A DNA stretch of 64,000 nucleotides from contig OZ038526.1 in the NCBI GenBank assembly GCA_964036665.1, positions 12,090,001 to 12,154,000 of the forward strand, in the 5' to 3' direction. This DNA comes from Gordius sp. MW1. Lineage: Eukaryota > Nematomorpha > Gordioida > Gordea > Gordiidae. This document shows positions 55,294-64,000 of the stretch, in pieces. The notes below the pieces were generated by a model that was not told the DNA's origin, ran no database searches, and saw nothing but the letters and a program-made list of their open reading frames with translations. How positions within the stretch are numbered: the first letter of the stretch is position 1; the number at the start of each line of letters is the position of its first letter. Both the position numbers and the translations under genes were made by a program.

Positions 55294-58200
55294 TTGCCAA
55301 TCGAATATTGGAAGAATGTCTATAATCAATGGTGTAAATGTTTAAAAGGGATTAAATTAAGTTGTTTTCAACTAAAAGTAAGAAAATATATTCCTGGATT
55401 TACATATTTCATTTTTAACTATCAATTGTGCAAAAGGTTTGGTAGGAAAGATCCACAAGTGTGGATAAGAGTTAAGGGGAATGTGTGTCCGATGTTATTG
55501 GATACTGGAGCGGATATTAGTTCGTGAATAAAAGGAAGTGGTTAAGTTTAAGGGGTACTAATGAAAAAATGCTAGAAAGGGTAAATTGTAAAGCATACAT
55601 GTTAAATGGGGGAATAATCCCCATAACAGGGCGAATTATGGTCGATGTTGAGTATAAAACGAAAATTAAAAGATTACCATTATATGTGATGGACGTAGAG
55701 GGCGTCAACATTTTGGGATGGGATTGGATAAAGGTGTGGAATGAGGAAGTTAATTGGTGGGAGGCCATAAAGGGTAAGGAAATTATGTTATGGGTAACGG
55801 TGAGGGGAAATGCGGAAGAGACTAAGGTAGGCGAGGCTGAAGATTTAGGAAGGGTCTTGGAAAAATACGCAACCTTGTTCGAGGATAAGTTAGGTTGTTA
55901 TAAAGACATGGAGGTGAATGTGGAATTTAAAGATGGTGTGGACCTAAATAGTCAGAAGGATGCCCTTTGAATGGAGGGTAGAAATCGAGGAAGAATTGGA
56001 CAAATGATTGGAACAAGGTGTAATTACACCGACCACCTATAGTTATTGGGCCACACCGTTGGTACAGGTAAGGAAAGCTAACGGAAAGCTGAGGCTGTGT
56101 ATAGATTATAGGATCACGTTAAATCCGGCGGTGAAAGAAATTAAGTACCCTTTACCGCGAATAGAAGAAATAATCGCGCAGGTGAAAGGGAGCGAATTCT
56201 TTTCTAAAATAAACTTCAGGAACGCTTATTTGCAGTTAAAGGTAAGCAGAGAGTTAAGTACAAAATTGACGTTAAATACGCATAGGGGTCTGTTTGCGTT
56301 TTTAAGGCTGCCGTTCGGATTAAGCGTGTCAGCGCCCATTTTTCAGATGACGGTAGCGGGAATGTTCAGACATTTGGAAGGGGTCTATTTTTATATGGAT
56401 GATATTTTAGTGACTGGACAAACAAAAAGAGAACACATAACAAGGCTGAAAAGGGTTTTAGAAATAATAAGTAACAAGGGGTTAAGGTTATGTAGGGATA
56501 AAAGTGTATTTGAGGTAGAGGAAGTGGTTTACTTGGGGCATGTTTTAAAGAGAGGAACGGTAAGACCGGTATGGGAAAAAGTAGACGGAATTAGAAAATT
56601 GGAAGAGCCCTAAAATAAAAAAGAGTTGCAATCATTCATGGGCGCGATAAATTACTATAGCAAATTTATTGTTAACTATGCCACATGGACGGCGGCCTTA
56701 TACGATGTACTAAAGGTGAACCAACCATTTTATTGGGATGAAAGGTGTCGACAATGTTTCAACGCATTAAAGGAAAGTCTTATGAAACAACCTGTTTTGG
56801 TATGTTTTGATGAAAGTCAGGAAAAGTATTTAGCGGTCGACGCGTCGGCGTTGAAAATTGGGGGAGCGTTGTTGCAAGTAGAGAAAGAAGGGGACCGACC
56901 CATTATATACTTCTCTAGGAAATTAAGGGAATATGAAAAACGGTATTCAGTAGTAGAAAGAGAAGTGTTGGCCATCGTTTACGGCAGTAAACGATATAGA
57001 GAGTATAGAGTGGGTAGGCATATTAAGATATATACGGATCATAAACCGTTAAGGGATTTATTTGTTAAGGACCGCGGGGATCTAATATTGTCAGGAAGGT
57101 TGCAGAGGTGGTTAATGTTAGTAGGAAGTTTAGATGTGGAGATTATATATTGACCGGGTAAAGAAAATGTTGACGTGCTGTCTAGGTTAAGTGGAGTTCA
57201 AGACGAGGGTGGGGAGATAGAAGGTAATAGGAGCGAAGTGGATCAAGCAGTTAGTATAGGGGTAGTGCGGACGGCAGGAGGTGGACCGATAACGTGGGAA
57301 AGGGTAAGGGTTTGTACCAAGGGCGATGAACAATTACAAAGGGTTCTGAGGGCATTGAGGAACAAGGGGGAATGGGACAAAAAGGATAGGGCATATAGTG
57401 TGGTTAGGAAGGAGCTAACCGAATCAGACGGGTGTTTAATGCGCGGACTTAGGATGGTAATACCCGAGGAATTAAGGACTGACGTGATGGGCACGTTGCA
57501 CTGCGAGCATCAGGGCATTGTAAGGATGAAACAGTGGGCTCGGGAATATGTATGGTGGCCGGGAATGAATTCGCAGGTAGAAGACGTTACTAAGGCGTGT
57601 AATACATGTAATGAAATAGATAGAATGCCCTCGACTGATAAGAAGTTTAAGTGGCGAGAAGCAAAAAAGCCTGGGGAACGCGTGCATGTGGATTTTTTTG
57701 AATGGAAATCGAAATATTATTTTATTTTAGTGGATGCGTATTCAAAGTGGATAGAATATGAAAAAGTGACGAGAATGTCGGGAAATGTGGTAGTAAGGTT
57801 ATTAAAGGAATGGTGCGGCAAGTATGGTCTCCCCAACGTTATGGTGTCCGACGGGGGACCAGCGTTTAAGAGTAAACGAATGAAAGACTTTTCTAAAGTG
57901 GAAGGAATTACCCATGAGATGATTGCGCCGTACCATCAGAGTAGTAATGGTCAGGCGGAAAGGATAGTGGGATTGGTGAAGAGCTGGTTGAATAAAGAGT
58001 TCAGCGGAGGAGGTGAGAGTTGGAAAATGAGGTTAATGTGGTTGAACGCGAGGAAAGGTAAAGGTTTATCCCCTGCAGAAAAGTTTTTAGGTACCCGAAG
58101 AAAAACTTGGTTGGATTTTATGAAAAGGTCTGATGAAGAAAAGGTTAAACACGATTGTAAGTTTAAGAAAGGATAGTTAGTTTGGATCAGAATGTTTGGG

Positions 58201-58320
58201 AAAGGTGTGAAATGGACTAAGGGAACTGTAGTACACACCGTAGGAGGTTTAAATGTAAAGTTAAAGAATTAGAAGGAAAGGAATGTTGGAGACACGTGGA
58301 TCAGCTAAAGGTGAGAAAAG
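55294..58320 (+). mobile_element. Ty3/Gypsy fossil with nearly complete pol
   Basis: Parts in order: protease region (about 55440-55530, LLDTGADISS), RT (about 56000-56420, RLCIDYRITLNP, FSKINFRNAYLQL, FYMDDILVTG), connection and RNase H (about 56620-57130, YLAVDASALKIGGALL, IYTDHKPLRDLF), integrase zinc region (about 57480-57620, H-H-C-C), integrase core (about 57670-58000, VHVDFFEWKSKYYFILVDAY, MVSDGGPAFKSK, and QAERIVG for the E) and an integrase tail to about 58320. Gag and LTRs are not recognised. Broken, about five breaks, but much younger than its relative at 1000-3540. The coding strand is strikingly purine-rich. Confidence 0.9.
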
Positions 58321-58619
58321 AGATGGAAGGTGTGAAAGGGTTATGAATTAATCCATATATTTTATATTTATATCTTTTGTCTATTAACTATTTTAAGATC
58401 CCCTTTAAACGTCTTAATTGGATGAACAACAGAACGTTGAAGTCTGAAAATATGACAAAGGAGCGAACGGTGGACAGGGGAAATTACTTCATATCCTCCT
58501 GTCCTACCAATCTACGACATATTTTCTTATCCTACCCTTACTTTAATATTTATTTGTAAACTATTTGCTATACCTTTTCTTCCATATTTATTTGTAAACT
58601 ATCTTTAAAATTAATTTGT
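58321..58619. other. No gene; short direct repeats
   Basis: TATTTATTTGTAAACTAT occurs twice (about 58548 and 58587). Possibly 3' untranslated region or LTR edge of the preceding fossil; no matching 5' LTR was found. Confidence 0.35.
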
Positions 58620-60200
58620 ATTCATTCAAAAAAAAAACTGTTAGCCTAGTAAAAGGGGCGAGCGATATAATAGCCGTCAATTATAAAAGTCTTGTACCCA
58701 CTCACCTCAAAATAATGTGTTTCCCCCACCTGTCAAAACGCGATTACATTTTGTCAAACCATATGCGATAGCCGTCAATTATCTAATATGAAAGTCTTGT
58801 ACCCACTTCTCTCCATTTCATGTGTCCCCTATCCCCTACCCGAATGATCCTATATGGAAGTCTGCTACCCACCCCCAAGCCATGTGATCCCCCCCCCAGC
58901 CCTGTGGTCTGCCCGCTACAGCCGAATGATACCATATGGAAGTTTGTTACCCACCTCCAAGCCATGTGATTCCCCTCCCCCCATCCTCCAAACCATGTTT
59001 TATCATACCATGTAATTCCCCCCCCCCTCCTCTAAACCGCGATTGTATGTTGTCCCTGAACGGCCTAAATTTATGAAGAGTCGAAGCCCTGTGGTCTGCC
59101 CGCTACAGCCGAATGATCCCATATGGAAGTCTGTTACCCACCTCCAAGCCATGTGATTCCCCCCCCCATCCTTCAAACCACGATCATGTTTTAATCCCCC
59201 CCCTCCTCTACACCGCGATTGTAAGTTGTCCCTGAACGGCCTAAATATATGAAGAGTCGAAGCCCTGTGGTCTGCCTGCTACAGCCGAATGATCCCATAT
59301 GGAAGTCTGTTACCCACCTCCAAGCCATGTGATTCCCCTCCCCCCATCCTCCAAACCACGATCATGTTTTATCATACCATGTAATTCCCCCCCCCCTCCT
59401 CTAAACCGCGATTGTATGTTGTCCCTGGACGGCCTAAATATATGAAGTATTGAGACCATGTGATTCCCCCCCCCCTCTCTCTCTCTCTTCCAAATCACTA
59501 GACATGTTATAACCTGTTCGTCCCAAATATATGAAGGGTTAAAGTTTATTCATATCAAAACCATGTGATTCCCCCCTCTCTTCCTACGTTCAAAAAACAT
59601 TGAGCGTCCGTATGGGCGCAATCTCCATGTCGGCCAGGGAGAATTCCACCTATTATCTAGACCCCCTCCCCGTCGTGGTTATGATAAAAATAGGACATGT
59701 AATATACTACTACTTCCTTTCCCGAGCCATGCCTTCCCTAAATTATTAAAATAAGCCGTTCCTTTCCCGAGTCATGCCTTCCCTAAATTATTAAAATAAA
59801 TCCGATTACGTTATGCCCTTTGTCTGCCGGCGAGCAGATGGCATGATTCTCATTATAAACCATACTTTACTCTAAGAAATCTGAATGATCAACGTCAACA
59901 ACTTCCATGATTTCCACTATACAACCATACCTTACTCTAAGACATCTGAATGATTAACGTCAACAACTGTATTACTACTTCCCTTCCCAGCCCATGCTTT
60001 CCCTTAATTATCAAAGGAAGCCGATTGTGTTCCCTTACTCTAAGACATCCTAATGACTTGACTGGATGATGGGCGCCGGCATCCCGTATTCTAGGCCATT
60101 ATAATGATTGGCACCAACAAGTTACCACTCCGGAAAACAGATGCAGAAAATTCTAAATACACACTAAGTTCATACACCCCCCTCCTCTTTTCTCTCTCCC
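58620..60200. repeat. C/T-rich minisatellite block with roughly 180-bp higher-order units
   Basis: GCCCTGTGGTCTGCC starts units at 58899, 59086 and 59262 (periods 187 and 176). Each unit has CCATATGGAAGT, CCAAGCCATGTGATTCCC, a C-run, and GTTGTCCCTGAACGG. Degenerate part-units extend to 58620 and about 59600. 59720-60060 adds shorter tandems: CCTTTCCCGAG(C/T)CATGCCTT twice, and CTTACTCTAAGACATC-like units about every 60 bp. No genes; open frames here are artefacts of the repeats. Confidence 0.9.
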
Positions 60201-61765
60201 CTTCCCTTTACCCAGCCAGAAGTACATGAGGGCGGACAACGCCTGAAGAAATGAATAATAGATTTATACACAACTTGAGTTTCTAACTCTTCCCTTTTTA
60301 AAAACCCCGACACTTTTAATTCTCGTTATAAAATACGCTCGCTTCGCTAACGTCTAATTCGCACTTTATATTCGCTCGCTTAATAAATAAATTACCATCG
60401 GTTTATCTATCATATTTTAATTCTATTCTATTTTAATAATCTTTGGTTTATTTAATTGCCATTTTTGAACTTTCATTCTATTTAATATTATAAAACACTA
60501 ATACTTTCAGGTTAGACCAATCATTAATATTATTGCCTAAAAATATATAAATTAAATATTTCATAGACTAAAATAGTTGGAAAAATAAAACCAAGAAAAA
60601 ATTAATGATGGCAAAAAAGTAAATAAAGACTTTGCTACTAAGGGGTACCTATTCCAAGGGGAAGTAAAAATGTTCTTCATTAAGAAATGGAGGTGGAAGG
60701 TTTCTTTTAAAATAAACCACATAATGTTTTATTAGAACCATAACCATCTAAATCATTTCTTATAAAGTTTTAAAAGTTTAGGTAAACTAAATGAAGCTGA
60801 AGCAGTTGGTAGCAGGGGAATGGAGTGCAACATGGAAATCTTTAAAATCTCTTAAGGAAAAATGTAAATGTGGTTCTAAAGAATTTACAACCTACATCTA
60901 ATAGGTTTTTTTGATGAAGTTGTAAACCTTATTTGTTATCCGTGTAATACAATAAACCTTGTGTGTTGCTCATATTATTGTTGTTAGCAGTGTTATATTC
61001 AACATATTAATACTATTTGTGAGTCAGGGAGAGTTACAATTATATTAGTAAGAATGGCCATTTAAGTATTTTATCAAATTTATAATATGATTTTCATTAG
61101 AAATCATTAGTATAACAATAAAATTTACAATTTTGCATATATATTCTTACAAATCATTAAAGATTAGTTTGTAAATATCTGAATACATTTATACATACAT
61201 CATTAAGAGTCACATAATATAAGTGCTGTTTTCGTATTTTAAAAGTTAATTGGTAGTATCAGAATTATGTATGTTCTAAAAGTGCAAAAGCTTTATGCAT
61301 ATAGTATCAGCAATTTATTTCTTCTATTTTAAAAACTTATTTTTTACATGATGTTATATTCTAAAAGTTACTCAAGATAGTTACAACAATCTTGTATTTT
61401 AATTTTTATAAAGTGCACATATAAAAATATCAAAAGCATTTTCAAATCTAATTTTTTATAACATGCTATCTTAAAAAATACAGTTCATTTAAATTTGAGC
61501 CAAATTCAGCAAAACTTTTAGGAAATTTATTGAATCTCTAAAAAACAACACTCAAATTTATAGCTTAGCAGCTTCTTTAGAAAAAATGAGTTAAATCATA
61601 TAGCATAATAAACGAATGTCAGCTGCGCTTTTTCATTTGTAAACAATAATATACAAATTAACGAACGCGATATGTGCGCTCGGAAATAGAACATTTAAAA
61701 AATGCGTTTTTACGATTTGTTATTTATCACTTAGAATAGAGAATACATAGCCTAGGCCGTGCTAC
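60201..61765. other. No recognisable gene
   Basis: AT-rich with stops in all frames; no repeat pair or domain seen. Confidence 0.4.
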
Positions 61766-61894
61766 GGTGGCCCGTCAACTTGCCGAAAACCATCTCGCCG
61801 AATTTAATGTCCCCCAGTCAAAAATGGTCCCCTTTTTTAACCAGGGGACATTGAATTCGGCGAGATGGTTTTCGGCGAGTTGATAGGGCACCCT
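61766..61894. mobile_element. Short MITE with about 50-bp inverted repeats
   Basis: Left arm GTCAACTTGCCGAAAACC...GAATTTAATGTCCCC and right arm GGGGACATTGAATTCGGCGAG...GGTTTTCGGCGAGTTGATAG are inverted copies with only a few differences, separated by about 24 bp. About 129 bp in total. A clear foldback MITE; superfamily unknown and no target duplication identified. Confidence 0.8.
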
Positions 61895-61980
61895 GTGCGG
61901 GACTTGGTTCAGGTAGCACAGAAAAAGGAGCTAAAACTCGTCACGATCATCACATTCCGTTACTCTCGTCATGAAAACCA

Positions 61981-62335
61981 TATGAAAATTGATATGGTGA
62001 AAGTATATATCTTAGATCCTAGCTATATGTAGGTAATTATTTAATAATTTGTAATCATCGATTATATCGTATATATGTATATAAATATATATAATTGTTG
62101 TAGACTGAAAGAGTTAATAAAATGATAACCAAAATTTTGTATAGAGGATTAAAGCAAGGTTAATGTATGTTACATTTTTAAAAGCTAATTGATATGGTGA
62201 AAGTATATATCTTAGCTATATGTAGGTAATTATTTAATAATTTGTAATCATCAATTATAGCGTATATATGTATATAAATATATATAATATATGTAGACAG
62301 AAAGATTTCATATGAGAACCAAAATTTTATTATAG
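61981..62335. repeat. 200-bp direct duplication
   Basis: AATTGATATGGTGAAAGTAT begins both copies (61987 and 62187). They share TATATGTAGGTAATTATTTA and end near AACCAAAATTTT, with small indels. Confidence 0.85.
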
Positions 62336-62371
62336 CTTTCTAAATAAATCATGTATACAATATTTATTAAA

Positions 62372-62440
62372 ATTCAGTGAACAATATGTATTATATATAT
62401 TCAGTGAACAATATGTATTATATATATTCAGTAAACAATA
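62372..62440. repeat. 27-bp tandem repeat, three copies
   Basis: ATTCAGTGAACAATATGTA-type units start at 62372, 62399 and 62426. Confidence 0.85.
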
Positions 62441-62460
62441 TGTAAATAAACATTTCTTTC

Positions 62461-62990
62461 TCATGTTGATGCATGTATTTCATGATTTCTGTAATGATCT
62501 TGCAAATTTTTGATGCAAGTTTCCTTTTGTATTTCTATCTTCGATTTAAGATTGATCATTTTCCCTTGATTTATCTTTTTGATGTTTGAGTCACTTTCTC
62601 GTTGTATTGCTTTAATGTGATCTATGAACTCGTAGATGTTAGGGTGGGATTGTTTTATCATGTGTTTTAATTTGTTGTGGAATCCTTCTATGTGAATATT
62701 GTAGGGTTAAAATACTTGGTAATAAATTCCTGGGTTTTTTCCTATCTTTGCTTTGGTATAGGAGTATCGGCCATAAGTCAACACCTGGCCATTTCTTGCT
62801 GACTTCGTAAATTCTAAAAAACATGTACAGCCTATATAATTACACTTGCTTAATTTATCTTTAGCTAGAAAATTTCTAAATTCTTGCACAAATGCCATGT
62901 AGCAATATGCAAACGATAAGTAGCTAGGTAATCGATAAAATACGAACCGAATTTTGTGCTGCTTTTTGTGACGATTGTGCTGCCTCAACC
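62461..62990 (-). pseudogene. FLYWCH-type MULE transposase remnant (copy 2)
   Basis: The minus strand encodes FTKSARNGQVLTYGRYSYTK (FLYWCH finger, 62707-62988) and, after a deletion and frame change, HNKLKHMIKQSHPNIYEFID, IKAIQRESDSN, KINQGKMINLKSKIE (62461-62700), the C-terminal tail of the transposase. The catalytic core is absent. The same two modules are joined in the remnant at 52008-52440. The terminus-like CTGTGCTACTTTGAACCC lies just upstream at 63001-63018. Confidence 0.65.
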
Positions 62991-63018
62991 ATGATTCACC
63001 CTGTGCTACTTTGAACCC

Positions 63019-63139
63019 TATTCCTTTAAATGACTGAATCTGGTACAGTAGACGACTGACCTGTTAGGTGACAACCAATTAAATTACCCGATTTTTAAAC
63101 ACGTGAATGCAACATATTAGACTCTAAATCATTATTAAA
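63019..63139. other. Unassigned
   Basis: Short AT-rich stretch with nothing recognised. Confidence 0.5.
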
Positions 63140-63570
63140 ATTAAAAATTAAAATAATATAGTATAAATATGATATAATACAATGAATGTAATTCAATATA
63201 ATAAATATAATACAAAAGAATAAATACAATATATTACATTATACAATAAATATAATGCATTAAATTAATTTATCATAATACAAAACAATAAATATAATAT
63301 AAGTTTTATAATAATTATCATGCAATAAATATAATATGATTCAATAAATACAAGAAATATTTTATAATGCATTAAATATAATATAATACAAGATAATATA
63401 TTTAATAATATAATTTATATATATAATAAGATACGTATAATCCAATACATTAAATATCAATATAATAAATATAATACAATATAATAAATATTATATAGTA
63501 CAATACAATAATAATAATACAATGCATTAGATAATATAATAAATATAATACCATATATTGTATTATATAG
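63140..63570. repeat. AT satellite of ATAATAAATATAATAC-type units
   Basis: About 430 bp made of irregular 10-20 bp units (AATAAATATAATACAA, ATATAATAAATATAAT), almost without G or C. Confidence 0.9.
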
Positions 63571-64000
63571 TAGTCAAAAACATAGAAGGTAACCTTATAC
63601 CAGCCCAAGAGGTGTTGGAAACATGGGCGTAGCTAGGTTTTAGGGGGAAGCGAAAGTTGTTTAGGTTCATTTAGGGAGGGGCAAACACAATTTTTTTTAT
63701 TTTAAGGGTCTTTGTATTTGTTAACAAAATGTTAACATGAAAAGAGCATACGACAAGAAGCACCAATGACATTCATTCATTCGCACTCCATTTATTATTC
63801 ACATATCAGCAATCCCTAAACTTTCTCCCTGTTAACACATTTTAACAATCACGTCATCACCACACATTTTATAATCAATCATATTCATTCGCATTCCATA
63901 ACAATACATATTAAGCAAGTTTTCACATTCGCAATCTCACATGTTATACGTTTTTACTTCATTCACATAAATTCAATCTAAAACATTTAAATAAACAAAA
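63571..64000. other. No gene; one transposon-like terminus
   Basis: GGGCGTAGCTAGGTTTTAGGGGG at about 63625 resembles the widespread CAGTGGCGTAG-type DNA-transposon terminus also seen at 14760 and 21387. Nothing else is recognised up to the window edge. Confidence 0.4.

Noticed and set aside
58783-59498. Minus-strand glycine-rich open frames
   Set aside because: They are translations of the C/T-rich minisatellite units and repeat with the array.
63140-63570. Regular unit array that might be a CRISPR-like or regulatory array
   Set aside because: Units are irregular AT slippage repeats without conserved repeat/spacer structure, in a eukaryotic setting.

Overview
This window is a transposon graveyard from a eukaryotic nuclear genome that carries one recognisable host gene. 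It is AT-rich, has GT-AG spliceosomal introns, and most of its recognisable content is decayed mobile DNA. The host gene is an Arp2 (actin-related protein 2) gene on the minus strand, 25892-32576. I could assemble it by eye as 8 exons giving a complete 396-residue protein with every exon junction in phase. Its C-terminal half looks fungus- or early-opisthokont-like (a [17 protein letters not shown]-type stretch), and several introns are only 35-47 nt. The LINE and hAT families are of kinds common in invertebrates. I therefore call it an opisthokont-like eukaryote (early-diverging fungus or small invertebrate) and do not go further.

Layout. 1-990: 3' half of an RTE/CFDP2-like LINE. About 1000-3540: decayed Ty3/Gypsy fossil with a GC-rich tail. 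4192-8310: RTE-like LINE (minus), split by an insertion of a different LINE class (4941-5824) that carries a 201-bp in-frame tandem duplication. 8311-15700: AT-rich DNA with small DNA transposons, including a hAT MITE with perfect 8-bp TSD (10759-11052), a TTA-flanked Harbinger-like MITE (11312-11562), a Helitron-like element (12873-14253) and a foldback element (15222-15690). 15914-18724: near-intact retroelement ORF with an N-terminal zinc finger, a YLDD reverse transcriptase and a C-terminal CCHC/RPD restriction-like-endonuclease-type module, with a single stop. 19440-20860: internally deleted SWIM-type MULE flanked by inverted arrays of a TGCTCAGTA motif. 21514-24581: full-length RTE-like LINE with an 18-19 bp TSD.

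25892-32576: the Arp2 gene. Its last intron (4.1 kb) houses an apparently intact hAT element whose 620-aa transposase lies on the same strand. 34171-39690: APE-type LINE interrupted by two clean DNA-transposon insertions, a 1.5-kb hAT MITE (8-bp TSD) and a 934-bp CACTG-ended element (TTA TSD) that carries a 137-bp near-perfect palindrome. 40753-41830: second copy of the same hAT MITE family. 41833-43290: Gypsy fossil with 3' LTR-like sequence. 43553-48660: an older retroelement fossil split by an LTR-bearing Gypsy fossil (44134-48551). 51250-52557: MULE-type element with a perfect 9-bp TSD, holding a satellite array, telomere-like repeats and a FLYWCH transposase remnant. 55294-58320: Gypsy fossil with an almost complete pol. 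58620-60200: C/T-rich minisatellite block. 61766-63000: a small MITE and a second FLYWCH transposase remnant. 63140-63570: AT satellite.

Apart from Arp2 the genes do not form a pathway; the organising logic is nested insertion. The strongest results are those where an insertion boundary is confirmed by a target-site duplication, by recovery of the host LINE's reading frame, or by a second copy elsewhere in the window.
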